A DNA stretch of 36,512 nt from Candidatus Omnitrophota bacterium (GCA_013335325.1 JAAXVU010000003.1:1-36512); one strand, 5' to 3'; counted from the stretch's first letter, positions 17,693 to 27,041 are shown. Translations and numbers: made by a program. Notes: generated by a model from the sequence alone, not told the origin.

Positions 17693-17762
17693 TCCGCACC
17701 TTCCTTGTTGGGCATTTTATCATCGAACGAAAAAAAGAATATGTCTTTTAGAATTAAACTGG

Positions 17763-18398
17763 CTAGCCTGCGAATTCCTGAGCAATGGACCGCTTGGCTT
17801 CCTCCGGAAGGACCGGAATGTTGGTCACAAAGTCAGCGTGAATACGTCCGCGGCGGTATTCCGGCATGAGAACCGGCTGTTTTAAATAGCGGGGCACAAG
17901 CCCCAAATCAAAACCATACAGGATCGTGCCGTGGTGCAGGATAAAATCACGTCCGCGGCGCTGGGCATTGCCGGAGAACTTACGCTCCGTCCCCCCGACC
18001 ACCAGATCGCATACCGGCCTGAACTCGGACGCGACACCTAGACGCTTCAGTCCCGCAGACACTTTATCCAGTATGACGCGATACGATTGCGTAATGGTCC
18101 GCAGCTCCGGCCGTGTCACCCGGGACAGGACCAGCGAAAAGTTCAGGCATCCCGGCCCCTGCACTACCGTGCCGCCGCCGGAGGAACGACGCAGGACCGC
18201 CACTCCGTCTAATTTGCATGCGGCCATGTTCACGTCGTCTTCTTCCCGGCCCATACGACCAAGCACAACAAAGACCTTACTCGACTCCCAAAAACGCAGG
18301 ACCTCGCCATTGCCTTCACGGTCGGCTAGACGTAACAGCTCGTCATCCCGGTCCAAATTGGCCTGCTGATCGGGCAAGGATTCATCCTGAATGATCAT
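17763..18398 (-). CDS. Lipoate-protein ligase A / octanoyltransferase-like protein
   Basis: 211 residues of the biotin/lipoate ligase fold. The key motifs are LRRSSGGGTVVQGPGCLNFSL (lipoate pocket, with Gln where many LplA proteins have His) and KFSGNAQRRGRDFILHHGTIL, whose Lys contacts the acyl-adenylate in LplA. It lacks the C-terminal accessory domain of Escherichia coli LplA, so it may need a partner or act as an octanoyl or lipoyl transferase. Its start overlaps the gcvPB stop by 4 bases, so it is translated with the glycine cleavage genes. The likely substrate is therefore the GcvH lysine encoded in the same cluster. Ligase and transferase cannot be told apart by reading. Confidence 0.85.
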   Translation of the reverse strand: MIIQDESLPDQQANLDRDDELLRLADREGNGEVLRFWESSKVFVVLGRMGREEDDVNMAACKLDGVAVLRRSSGGGTVVQGPGCLNFSLVLSRVTRPELRTITQSYRVILDKVSAGLKRLGVASEFRPVCDLVVGGTERKFSGNAQRRGRDFILHHGTILYGFDLGLVPRYLKQPVLMPEYRRGRIHADFVTNIPVLPEEAKRSIAQEFAG

Positions 18399-19852
18399 TT
18401 GTGCGAGGAAAAATAATTGACTTTGGCTTCCCGCGCCGCCTTGGTTTCATCCGGCCGGGAAATAGGCATAGTGGAAGGGATCTTGTGGAACGCCTCCGGA
18501 TCCTTTCTGGCCAGTTCGTCAGCTTCCAGCATGGCTTCGACGAAACGGTCCAGCGTCTCCTTGCTTTCGGTCTCGGTAGGCTCGATCATGATGGCCTCCT
18601 TGACCGTTAGCGGGAAATACACGGTAGGCGGATGCATCTTTTTGTCGATCAGGAATTTGGCGATGTCGATGGCGTGAACGCCGAGGGCAGCCTGTCGTGC
18701 AGCCGAAAAAAGACACTCGTGCATACAGATGCGGTCAAACGCGATCTGATACGCCCCCTTCAATCTATGCAAAAGGTAGTTGGCGTTCAGGACCGCATGA
18801 TCGGAAGTAGCCTTAAGCCCGTCACGTCCCAGCATGAGCATATAGGCATAAGCCTTGAGGATCACACCAAATGCTCCGTAGAACGAAGCAATATAACCTA
18901 TGGTATCCGGATATTCATAATTGAGCGCAAACTTGCCGTCGGAACGTTTCACCACCCGCGAAACCGGCAGAAACTTGACCAGCCTGGAACCCACACCGAC
19001 CGGACCAGACCCCGGCCCGCCTCCGCCATGCGGAGTGGCAAAAGTCTTGTGCAGATTCAGGTGTACCACGTCAAAACCAATGTCTCCAGGCCGGCAACGA
19101 CCGAGCGTAGCGTTAAGGTTGGCGCCGTCATAATACATGATACCGTCCACTTCATGCACCATCCGGGCGATCTCGTCGATACGGGAATTAAAAACGCCGT
19201 GCGTGTCGGGACAGGTGATCATCAAACCCGCGCACTCAGGGGTTAGAGCCGCCTTAAGCTTGTCAATATCCATGCCGCCCTTTTTGTCCGACGGAACTGA
19301 TACTATCTCGTAACCAGCCACTGCCGCGCTGGCGGGATTGGTGCCATGGGCGGAGTCAGGGATAATAATATACTTCTTGGAATTGCCGCGGGACTTATGG
19401 TAGGCGGCCATAAGCATTACACCGGTTAACTCTCCGTGCGCACCCGCCAAAGGCTGCATGGTGAAAGCCTGCATGCCGGTGATCTCGCAAAGCCAGCGCT
19501 CGCACTCGAACAACACCTCCAAGGCGCCCTGCACGTACTGCTCTCCGCCACGCAGCTGCGGCAATAACGGATGCAGCTCCGCGAAGCCCGGCATAGCCGC
19601 CACCTTCTCGGTGAACTTGGGATTGTATTTCATGGTGCAGGAGCCGAGCGGATAAAAGTTGGCATCAACGGAGAAATTCTGCTGCGAGAGCTGAGTAAAA
19701 TGCCGTACAACATCCAGCTCGGACACTTCCGGCAACTTGGCCGCGGCAGTACGCAGGTACTTCTCCGGCAAAGTGCCCTCAACCGGCACATCACTGTCCG
19801 GCACACGGAACCCCTGACGACCCGCTACGGATTTCTCGAATATAACATTCAT
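18395..19852 (-). CDS. gcvPB: Glycine dehydrogenase (decarboxylating) subunit 2
   Basis: 485 residues from the ATG at 19852; a GTG 12 bases upstream is possible, but MNVIFEKS matches the usual beginning. This is the PLP-bearing half of the split P-protein, which decarboxylates glycine and passes aminomethyl to the GcvH lipoyl arm. Seen motifs are NFYPLGSCTMKYNPK (about 65-79), MQPLAGAHGELTG, DSAHGTNPASAA (about 166-177), DGANLNA, and the PLP lysine in HLNLHKTFATPHGGGGPG (Lys269). The C-terminal region shows CMHECLFS and a FPLTVKEAIMIEPTE segment. It follows gcvPA after 88 bases and overlaps the lipoate ligase-like gene. Length is normal for the family. Confidence 0.97.
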   Translation of the reverse strand: MNVIFEKSVAGRQGFRVPDSDVPVEGTLPEKYLRTAAAKLPEVSELDVVRHFTQLSQQNFSVDANFYPLGSCTMKYNPKFTEKVAAMPGFAELHPLLPQLRGGEQYVQGALEVLFECERWLCEITGMQAFTMQPLAGAHGELTGVMLMAAYHKSRGNSKKYIIIPDSAHGTNPASAAVAGYEIVSVPSDKKGGMDIDKLKAALTPECAGLMITCPDTHGVFNSRIDEIARMVHEVDGIMYYDGANLNATLGRCRPGDIGFDVVHLNLHKTFATPHGGGGPGSGPVGVGSRLVKFLPVSRVVKRSDGKFALNYEYPDTIGYIASFYGAFGVILKAYAYMLMLGRDGLKATSDHAVLNANYLLHRLKGAYQIAFDRICMHECLFSAARQAALGVHAIDIAKFLIDKKMHPPTVYFPLTVKEAIMIEPTETESKETLDRFVEAMLEADELARKDPEAFHKIPSTMPISRPDETKAAREAKVNYFSSHK

Positions 19853-19940
19853 AAAACAACCCACTGTTTTTACGGCTCAATAATCCCGACTGCGCCTGCC
19901 TATTCTCCAGACTGGCGGCCCGTGGCTAAACTACATACGA

Positions 19941-21284
19941 TCACTTATCAGCCAAAACCTTGGCCAATGCCTGTGCGTAACCGGCGATCTCGTCCTTTGT
20001 CCGCTTCTCTGTCACGGCCACCAGAAGATAATCTTCCATGCCTGGATAATAGCGGCCCAGCGGGAATCCGGCGGCAAAGCCGTGGCGGATCATGCCAGCC
20101 ACCACATCATCTGCCTTTTTCGGCAGACGCACTGTAAATTCATTAAAAGTAGGCGAGGAACGCTTGACCTCTACTCCAGGTATACGGGAGAGCTCCCGAC
20201 GAGCAAACTCCGCCTTGTCCAGGTTAAGCTGCGCCAGCTTGCGCAGGCCTTCCTTCCCCACCAGCGACATGAAAATAGCCGCCTGGATAGCACAGAGAGC
20301 CACGTTAGTACAAATGTTGGAAGTCGCCTTCTCGCGCCGTATATGCTGCTCTCGAGCCTGCAGGGTGTTAACGAAACAGCGCCGGCCCTGGCCGTCGACC
20401 GTCTCACCCACGATCCTGCCCGGCATCTGGCGGATATACTTAGTGCGCGTGGCAATAAAACCAAGATACGGTCCGCCAAAGCTGAGCGGTAGTCCCAAGC
20501 TCTGTCCCTCGCCGGTAACAATATCCGCCCCCATGGCGCCGGGTGTTTTCAGCAGTCCCAAGGCCACCGGATAGACACTGGAAATAAGCAAAGCCCCGGC
20601 AGCGTGTGTTTTCTCCACAATGTCCGTATGGTCATCCACTGCTCCGAAAAAATTCGGGTTCTGCACTATAACTGCCGCTGTGTTCTTGTCTAGCAACTTG
20701 ACGATCGCCGAGCGGTCGGCCTGGCCGTGCACGACAGGGGTCTCCACGAATTCGAAATCTAAATTATGCGTATAAGATCTGATCAGTTTGCGGTAGATCG
20801 GGCTGACCCCGCTGTCCATGACAACCTTTGTCCGGTTGGTGATGCGGATCGCCATCATCATGGCCTCGTACAAGGCCGTACCACCCTCGTACAGCGAGGC
20901 ATTGGACACATCCATCTCGGTAAGGGCACAGATCATGCTCTGGAATTCGAAGAGCGACTGGAGCGTTCCTTGCGCGCACTCCGGCTGATACGGCGTGTAA
21001 GCCGTATAGAACTCGCCGCGGGATATCAGGGCCTGGCAGGCCGCCGGTACATAATGATCGTAATAGCCACCGCCGATAAAAGGTATGAGGCCGTTGGAAT
21101 TCTGCAGAGCCAACCTGTTGAGATAACTTATGATCTCATATTCCGATAAACCCTTGGGCAGATCAAACGACTTGGGCGCATGGCGTGGCTGGATATCGCA
21201 AAAGAGCTCGTCCACAGAACCGAGCCCGATAGTCTTCAGCATCGAGCTGACGTCCTGACTGGTATTGGCGATGTAGGGATTCAC
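19941..21284 (-). CDS. gcvPA: Glycine dehydrogenase (decarboxylating) subunit 1
   Basis: 447 residues from a GTG start; no in-frame ATG lies just upstream, and AGGAC is 7 bases before it. The N-terminus NPYIANTSQDVSSMLKTIG matches the usual start of this subunit. Further marks are FIGGGYYDHYVPAAC, YTPYQPECAQGTLQSLFE, EGGTALYEAMMMA, QNPNFFGAVDD, GEGQSLGLPLSFGGPY and REQHIRREKATSNICTN. It pairs with GcvPB to form the heterotetrameric P-protein found in many bacteria and archaea. A seven-codon frame (ATG at 21294) overlaps the start region. A hairpin lies between this gene and gcvH, so its level may differ from gcvT-gcvH. Confidence 0.97.
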   Translation of the reverse strand: MNPYIANTSQDVSSMLKTIGLGSVDELFCDIQPRHAPKSFDLPKGLSEYEIISYLNRLALQNSNGLIPFIGGGYYDHYVPAACQALISRGEFYTAYTPYQPECAQGTLQSLFEFQSMICALTEMDVSNASLYEGGTALYEAMMMAIRITNRTKVVMDSGVSPIYRKLIRSYTHNLDFEFVETPVVHGQADRSAIVKLLDKNTAAVIVQNPNFFGAVDDHTDIVEKTHAAGALLISSVYPVALGLLKTPGAMGADIVTGEGQSLGLPLSFGGPYLGFIATRTKYIRQMPGRIVGETVDGQGRRCFVNTLQAREQHIRREKATSNICTNVALCAIQAAIFMSLVGKEGLRKLAQLNLDKAEFARRELSRIPGVEVKRSSPTFNEFTVRLPKKADDVVAGMIRHGFAAGFPLGRYYPGMEDYLLVAVTEKRTKDEIAGYAQALAKVLADK

Positions 21285-21305
21285 GCGGAGTGTCCTGTCA
21301 TGGTC

Positions 21306-21335
21306 GAAAAACTAAAGGCCGGCTGAGGCCGGCCT
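21306..21335 (-). terminator. Intrinsic terminator or attenuator between gcvH and gcvPA
   Basis: Read on the minus strand, AGGCCGGC and GCCGGCCT (21335-21316) form a perfect 8-bp GC-rich stem with a 4-base loop, followed by TTTAGTTTTT. It begins 10 bases after the gcvH stop and ends 21 bases before the gcvPA start. Placed inside the cluster, it may reduce rather than end transcription, giving more GcvT and GcvH than P-protein. Confidence 0.8.
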
Positions 21336-21345
21336 GTCGGATGGC

Positions 21346-21762
21346 TTATTCGTCGGAAGAGTCGCCGTCACCGTTACGGTCCAAGCTCTCCAAATAATTG
21401 CTGTACTCGTCTGCAGTGAGCAGGTTGGAGGTTTCTTCATCGTCAGATATCTTGATCTTGGCGATCCAGCCTTTTTCATAGCAGTCCCGGTTGATAATCC
21501 CCGGGTCAGCTGTAAGTTCATCGTTAACCTCGGTAATCTTGCCGGAAATGGGAGAAAAAATATCGTTGGCAGCCTTAACAGATTCCAGTGAAGTCAGCAG
21601 TTCAAACTGCTCCACCTCTTTCTCTATCTCGGGCAACTCGACAAAAGTGATGTCCCCTAACGCAGACTGCGCGTACTCGGTAATACCCACTGTACCGATC
21701 TCACCGTCAAGATCCAGCCACTCATGTTCCTTGGTGTAAAGGTAATGCTCAATGATCTCCAT
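21346..21762 (-). CDS. gcvH: Glycine cleavage system H protein
   Basis: 138 residues. It carries the lipoyl arm that shuttles the aminomethyl group between P-, T- and L-proteins. The lipoyl domain shows YTKEHEWLDLDG, IGTVGITEYAQSALGDI, VELPEI and the lipoylation site SLESVKAANDIFSP (Lys63). The usual C-terminus, LLTADEYSNYLES, is followed by an extra acidic tail of about 12 residues (RNGDGDSSDE), longer than typical family members. The ATG has AGGAG 8 bases upstream. It lies 30 bases after gcvT. Confidence 0.98.
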   Translation of the reverse strand: MEIIEHYLYTKEHEWLDLDGEIGTVGITEYAQSALGDITFVELPEIEKEVEQFELLTSLESVKAANDIFSPISGKITEVNDELTADPGIINRDCYEKGWIAKIKISDDEETSNLLTADEYSNYLESLDRNGDGDSSDE

Positions 21763-21792
21763 GATCCAACTCCTATTGTCAAAAGTATGATG

Positions 21793-22893
21793 TCAACTTT
21801 TTAGCGAACCGTGCTTGTAAAACGGACGAGGAACCATGCCCGCACCAGTTCGATTTTTTTCATCACCAAATATAATATTTTTGCCGATACTCGTAAACTC
21901 TTTTTTTACAAATCCAATGCCGATGCCGGCATTAAGCGCCGGCGAAAAGGTACCGCTGACCACTTCGCCTACCAGCTGTCCATCCGTCGAATAAAGCTGA
22001 TGCCCCTGACGCGGCGCGCGCCTCGATTCAGAGACAAAATGAACTATCTTGCGCAGCAATCCGCTCTGCTCCAGCCGGACCAACGCGGCCTTACCGACAA
22101 ATTCCTTCGGCATCGATACAAAAGTCTTGAGACCTGCCTCCAGCGGCGATATTGATTCTGTCAACTCGTGGCCATAAAGCGGATAGCACATCTCCAGCCG
22201 CAACACGTCGCGCACGCCCAACCCAGTCGGCGCGACACGCTGGTCGGCCAACAAGGCCCCCCAAACACGGACAGCCTTGTCCCAGGGATAATATATCTCG
22301 TATCCCAGTTCTCCAGTATAACCGGTACGACTGATGATAACACGCTCACCCAGCAATTCAAACTCATCAAAGGTGTAGTACTCCAACCGGGCCACTTCCG
22401 GCACCAGCCTGGAGAGGATATCGCGCGAGAGCGGCCCCTGCAGGTCCAGCTTGGCGGTCTCTGCGGAAACATCCTTCAACCGCGCCGCCGGCAGCAAATT
22501 CGCCTGGAAATGCCGCCGGTCTTTTTCAATATTGGAAGCGTTAACTACTATCATCCACTTCTCTGGGGCCAGACGGTAAACGATCAAGTCGTCTATGGTA
22601 CCGCCCTCCGCGTTAAGTATCATACCGTACCGGCAAGACTTGACCGGCATATCCACAACCGACTGGGTGACTATCCGGTCCAATCCGGAGGTGACAGGAT
22701 CACCTTCCAAAATAAACTCGCCCATGTGAGAGCAATCAAAAATGGAGCAGCCTCGACGATTGGCAGCATGTTCTTTAAGCACTCCCGACCTGTACTGGAC
22801 AGGCATTTCCCAGCCGGCGAACTCGACCATTTTACCGCCGAGAGCAATATGTTCTTGATAAAGCGGTGTACGCTGCAAAGTTGTTACAGACAT
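21793..22893 (-). CDS. gcvT: Glycine cleavage system T protein (aminomethyltransferase)
   Basis: 366 residues from the ATG at 22893, which has GAGG 9 bases upstream and gives the expected TLQRTPLYQEHIALGGKMVEFAGWEMPVQY start. An ATG at 22929 would add 12 residues with no family support. It releases ammonia and moves the methylene from GcvH to tetrahydrofolate. Marks are FDCSHMGEF, GTIDDLIVYRL, VVNASNIEKD, LDLQGPLSRDIL, SRTGYTGELGYEIYYP, GLGVRDVLRLEM, LEAGLKTFVSM and GEVVSGTFSPALNAGIGIGFV. The gene follows the GH94-like gene after 45 bases and opens the glycine cleavage cluster. Confidence 0.97.
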   Translation of the reverse strand: MSVTTLQRTPLYQEHIALGGKMVEFAGWEMPVQYRSGVLKEHAANRRGCSIFDCSHMGEFILEGDPVTSGLDRIVTQSVVDMPVKSCRYGMILNAEGGTIDDLIVYRLAPEKWMIVVNASNIEKDRRHFQANLLPAARLKDVSAETAKLDLQGPLSRDILSRLVPEVARLEYYTFDEFELLGERVIISRTGYTGELGYEIYYPWDKAVRVWGALLADQRVAPTGLGVRDVLRLEMCYPLYGHELTESISPLEAGLKTFVSMPKEFVGKAALVRLEQSGLLRKIVHFVSESRRAPRQGHQLYSTDGQLVGEVVSGTFSPALNAGIGIGFVKKEFTSIGKNIIFGDEKNRTGAGMVPRPFYKHGSLKS

Positions 22894-22938
22894 TCTGCTT
22901 TTCCTCACTAGCGAACTATGCCATAACATAGTTCGGGG

Positions 22939-25900
22939 TTATGCTGCGCCTAAATGCACATCAATCCGTCTGATCTTACCTGCCCGGACATCGGCGGCAT
23001 ACGGAGCTCCAACAGCCCCACCGGACACTTCCTGAGCTTTACCTGTCTTCTCATAGTGCAGTACGATACGCTGCGGCTCGACTTTCCCGGGACCGAAAGT
23101 GTCCCGGCGCAGCGGATTGTGATATACCACCAGAGTGCGCCCCATGAAGTTGAAAGCATACGTGTCCGCCGGTAACTCCAGATCATCCCACTGGCCCGAC
23201 AGACCGCGATACAGCGCGTCGGTCTTTTGTTTGGTAAATAGTGACGCCTGCAAGGCTGGCCGTAAGATCAACCGCAAGGTGTTATCTTGGGCCAGCTCAA
23301 ACGGTGCAACACCAGCGTTCATGATCATCCACATATGCACGAACTCTGCCGTGCTGCCGGAAAGACGGGCGACGTTACCCTGCCCGTGCAACTCCCGGTC
23401 CGGATGAGCGCTGGAGACAATAAAGGACGAATTCTCCAGGATGCTGCGGCCGTAGCGCACCGGATCCATAAAAGCCACGCAGGCCTTCTCCATGGTCTCG
23501 TAAAATTCCTTGTGCAACCCCCGCCGGAGCAGCTCCAGCAGGTACTTGTACTCCATGTGCAGCCAGATCGACTCATTCTCCAGCCAGCCGCGCGGAAATA
23601 CCCGCGTCCGACCGATCTCTTCCGTCTCGGATGTAATATCGGCATTCAGCTTGTACATGCCAAGCTTGGTGTCATAAAGCGCACTTTTCTTGATCTGGCC
23701 GTACAGCTGACGCGCGCGTTCCGTATCTGCTTCGCAGCGCATAGCGTGTACGAAACCTTCCAGGAACAGCGGCAGGTCGTGGCGTTTGAACTCCAGCGGA
23801 CGCACATGGGCGCCTTCCTTGCCCGCCTGATCCTGATTGATAAGCTCATAATGCGTGACAGTATGATAGAAATAAGTCGGAAAAAGGCCACCGGCAGATG
23901 TGGCTTGGATCACAGCGCGGTCCACCCTGGCTATCACCATCTCCAGGAAAATGCGAATATCCTGTAGCGGCACTTCCTTCTCCAGTCCGGTTATACCGTG
24001 CCGCACTGCCTCGCGGTAGCGCTCCTTGGCGTCGTTGGCATGTTTCCAATAATCGAAAGGATCGGCGGAACGTTCCAGCACCTGACGTAATTCTTCCAGT
24101 AATTGCGCCAATTCCGCAAAAACGACCAGACGTTCATCTGTGCCGGCCCCGAGCTGACTTAAGGCATCCAGCGTGAAACGGGCGAAACGTTTTAGCTCGA
24201 AAGTTTCCGAGATAGACGAACCCAGCAGTCCGGGCAGACCATTTAGAGAGTCATACCAGTTAGGCTTGCCTGCCTCCATTTCAATGCCAATACCGCTCGG
24301 GTCCAACGTGGCGGCCTTGTTGGCCAGCAGACATAGTAACTTGACCAACAGATTGGTGGAATAGACTTCGCCTTCTCCGTTACGGACGCGCAGCTTGGGC
24401 CCATGGTCTTTGTGTTCCTTGCCCTCGTGAAAGAGCGATTCATACTGGCGCACCCCTCGCGAGGTCCAGACATAACGCTTTTCCCGCGGCAGCACATAAA
24501 CCGAGTTGTGGTAAAAAGTGAACTGCCTGTTCTCCAGCAACAGGTGACGCAGATTCTCCGGATACAATGCCAGATAGCTCTCCAACAGATCCAGATTATA
24601 CGTCCAGTGGTCAGTCCAGAAACCCTCTCCGTGCTGGGCCGTCTCGTATTTCTGACTGATAGCCAGCACCTCGACGAGGAACTCTACGGCAGAGATCTTC
24701 AGTCTGATATTGTGCTGGGCCAGGTAATTAAATAGATCTCCCGGCATAAAACCTTTTTGCAGGAAAGACTTCAGGGCAGCCGGCGCCTGGCCCTTCACAA
24801 GTCTGGCCAGCAAGGCATCGATCTTGCCGTTATCCTCGGCCACAAAATTCATACCGCAAACCACCAGCGGATTGTACCCGTCAGCCTGGATCAGGCTTAA
24901 GAAACCGATCACCGCGCTGTCCTTCAGGTCGGAGTTAAACCAGACATCGTTACGGCGGTTCTGGTTAACATCGCGGTAATTGCCGTTACCCTGCGACAAA
25001 TAGGTGGGCGAAAGACGGAAAAAGTTGTAATCGCGCTCCGGGTCGCCGTGCTTTCGGCTGTACACGTTGAACACCGCCGGGCCTTCGCTGGTCTTGAGGC
25101 TGATAGGCAAGCCGCCGCGTAAGACATTGTCCAGCAGCGTCTGTCCAGCATATGCGTTAAACTCCAAAGATGCGCTGTTGGTAAAACAAAGGTTCTTGAT
25201 ATCCTCGACGATCTCACGGTTCCGTAGCGCCTTGAGCTCGACATAGCCTTTCTTGGTCACCTTGGCGACATGCCCGTTCAGCTCTTCCACGCTGTGGGCA
25301 AAACCGGTCAGCCCGACGATCTCTTTTGTCGCCCCAGGAGCCAAGTTAGCTCTCACCCAAACCATAGAACATGGAGTACGACTGTCGGTCTGCTGAACTG
25401 CAGGTATCTTCAGGGCCCCATCTTCCAGCAAACGTTCAGGAACCAGGTAGTCGGTAGACTGGCCAAATACTATCCGCGAGTCAACTATGATATCTGACAA
25501 AGTACCTGCCCGTGATTTCGGATCGAAAGCAAAGTAGAAATTACCTTCCTTAATATGTTTGACCTGTGGCACGTCAGCAGCTTCGACATTGAGCTGAAAA
25601 TAAGGCGCCTTGCGATCCAGATTGCGAACCTTATACCAGGCCTCGATAGTGCGGCACATATTCTTCATGACCCAATCGTTCTGCCCGTAAGGCATGATGA
25701 CCGGCAGGCCGTCCACCATCTCAAACGCCAATGGTCGTTTGGCAAGATTCCGGACAGTAACATGCCGTACCAGCCCGGCAAAGGATTCTTCCGGTATGGT
25801 GAAATAATTGACCGTGACCGACAAGCCCAATGTAGTATTGACTTCCTCGATGGTCATATCATGCGACGTTATGCGCATCTTATGGGAAACCTTGAAGGGA

Positions 25901-26217
25901 GAAGTACGTGGATTGGCAAATGGCTCGTAAACCTGACTGCCGGCACCCTTGCGAACCTTAATAAAGGTACGAAAACCCTGCGTAGAAGTCAGTCGGTAGG
26001 CCTTGTTGGCGGGCTGAAATTCCATAATAGCTTTGTCTTTGGATTCAATACCAAATCCAGCTATCCCCTGTCCCCGGTTTACATAAAAAACCCACATGGG
26101 TATGCCCCATATGCCTGCGATGCCAGGAAAGAAATTCGAGAACGGCTTGGTCGCGCTGAAATTCTCGATCACGAATGAACCATCCCGCTCCAGATAATAC
26201 CGCGCTGTGTCTTTCAT
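22939..26217 (-). CDS. GH94-like glycoside phosphorylase (cellobiose phosphorylase-type) protein
   Basis: 1092 residues, with no signal peptide, so probably cytoplasmic. The first 300 residues form a beta-rich supersandwich (YYLERDGSFVIENFS at the start, SFAGLVRHVTVRNLAKRPLAFEMVDGLP near 150-180). The rest reads as an (alpha/alpha)6 barrel, with DVWFNSDLKDSAVIGFLSLIQADGYNPL, GEGFWTDHWTYNLDLLESYL (about 525-545), AGKPNWYDSLNGLPGLLGSS, PRGWLENESIWLHMEYKYLLEL and a C-terminal sheet. Such proteins phosphorolyse beta-linked glucans or disaccharides. Which Asp is the general acid, and the substrate, cannot be settled by reading. AAGGAG lies 5 bases before the ATG. It is expressed in the same direction as gcvT, but I see no metabolic link. 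Confidence 0.8.
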   Translation of the reverse strand: MKDTARYYLERDGSFVIENFSATKPFSNFFPGIAGIWGIPMWVFYVNRGQGIAGFGIESKDKAIMEFQPANKAYRLTSTQGFRTFIKVRKGAGSQVYEPFANPRTSPFKVSHKMRITSHDMTIEEVNTTLGLSVTVNYFTIPEESFAGLVRHVTVRNLAKRPLAFEMVDGLPVIMPYGQNDWVMKNMCRTIEAWYKVRNLDRKAPYFQLNVEAADVPQVKHIKEGNFYFAFDPKSRAGTLSDIIVDSRIVFGQSTDYLVPERLLEDGALKIPAVQQTDSRTPCSMVWVRANLAPGATKEIVGLTGFAHSVEELNGHVAKVTKKGYVELKALRNREIVEDIKNLCFTNSASLEFNAYAGQTLLDNVLRGGLPISLKTSEGPAVFNVYSRKHGDPERDYNFFRLSPTYLSQGNGNYRDVNQNRRNDVWFNSDLKDSAVIGFLSLIQADGYNPLVVCGMNFVAEDNGKIDALLARLVKGQAPAALKSFLQKGFMPGDLFNYLAQHNIRLKISAVEFLVEVLAISQKYETAQHGEGFWTDHWTYNLDLLESYLALYPENLRHLLLENRQFTFYHNSVYVLPREKRYVWTSRGVRQYESLFHEGKEHKDHGPKLRVRNGEGEVYSTNLLVKLLCLLANKAATLDPSGIGIEMEAGKPNWYDSLNGLPGLLGSSISETFELKRFARFTLDALSQLGAGTDERLVVFAELAQLLEELRQVLERSADPFDYWKHANDAKERYREAVRHGITGLEKEVPLQDIRIFLEMVIARVDRAVIQATSAGGLFPTYFYHTVTHYELINQDQAGKEGAHVRPLEFKRHDLPLFLEGFVHAMRCEADTERARQLYGQIKKSALYDTKLGMYKLNADITSETEEIGRTRVFPRGWLENESIWLHMEYKYLLELLRRGLHKEFYETMEKACVAFMDPVRYGRSILENSSFIVSSAHPDRELHGQGNVARLSGSTAEFVHMWMIMNAGVAPFELAQDNTLRLILRPALQASLFTKQKTDALYRGLSGQWDDLELPADTYAFNFMGRTLVVYHNPLRRDTFGPGKVEPQRIVLHYEKTGKAQEVSGGAVGAPYAADVRAGKIRRIDVHLGAA

Positions 26218-26266
26218 ACATCTCCTTAAGAAACTTAATACCGGATTTTACAATGCAGCATCGGGG

Positions 26267-27037
26267 TTAATAAGGACATCTGACTGACCTGAAAAAGTTG
26301 TAGAAACCCGATAGCTTAGCCATCAAAACCAGACCTCTATCGGAATCTTTGATCCGTATTCTGCGCACTGCGAACAGGTCATTATTCTTCTTGCTGCGGC
26401 CGCGGTTAGTTGTAAAAGCCGCCAGGTAACCGGCAGAATGGGCCAATGACTCAGCCTTCTCCGTAAAACCGCCAACCGGATAGGCTATGAAATCTACCGG
26501 CCGCCCCAGTTCTGTCTCTAATATACGTTTACTGCCTGCAATCTCTTCCCATAAAGCTTGACTCTCGACATCCGGGACATACGTTTCAGTCCGCGTGTGG
26601 CTTCCTATAACGATACCATGCGCCGCCATATCTTTAACTTGTAACCAGGTAACCCGACCTGCGCGCCCCACCTCATCGCTGGGAATGAACATAGTCGCCG
26701 AAAAGCTTCGTTCCTTTAGTACAGGATAGGCGAATGTATAATTATTATCCAATCCATCGTCAAAAGTAATAACAACAGTATTTAGAGCGAACTTCTTGCC
26801 TGCTCGCAATCCGGCAACCAGCTCTGAGGTTGATATTACCTGGTAGCCGTGTCTTTTAATAAAATCCATCTGTCGGACAAAAGATTCCGGACGGACATTG
26901 TTCAGGGGTTCATCATATTGCGCTGCCACGCTGTGATACATCAATACGGGCACCACATATTGGGAAGGGATCCAAACAGACAGCCCCAGCAATCCTGCCA
27001 GGATAATCAATGTTATGCTAGCAACTTTCTTGTTCAT
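26267..27037 (-). CDS. Polysaccharide deacetylase-like protein (NodB fold), altered metal site
   Basis: 256 residues. An N-terminal helix (about 6-27) exports or anchors it. The NodB-type domain shows VLMYHSV (33-39), TVVITFDDGLDNNYTFAYPVL with the catalytic Asp pair, ATMFIPS, IGSHTRTETYVPD, and FIAYPVGGFTEKA. These enzymes remove acetyl groups from N-acetylhexosamine polymers outside the cytoplasm, for instance in cell-wall or exopolysaccharide maturation. The metal motif is normally SHTxxH; here the second His is Glu, so zinc binding may be changed. It starts 4 bases after the yqeY stop. Confidence 0.85.
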   Translation of the reverse strand: MNKKVASITLIILAGLLGLSVWIPSQYVVPVLMYHSVAAQYDEPLNNVRPESFVRQMDFIKRHGYQVISTSELVAGLRAGKKFALNTVVITFDDGLDNNYTFAYPVLKERSFSATMFIPSDEVGRAGRVTWLQVKDMAAHGIVIGSHTRTETYVPDVESQALWEEIAGSKRILETELGRPVDFIAYPVGGFTEKAESLAHSAGYLAAFTTNRGRSKKNNDLFAVRRIRIKDSDRGLVLMAKLSGFYNFFRSVRCPY

Positions 27038-27041
27038 CGCT

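Noticed and set aside
22168-22911. Plus-strand open frame of 247 codons opposite gcvT
   Set aside because: It lies wholly antisense to a clear gcvT and its translation shows no recognisable domain. The same holds for the other plus-strand frames opposite gcvPB, gcvPA and the GH94-like gene.
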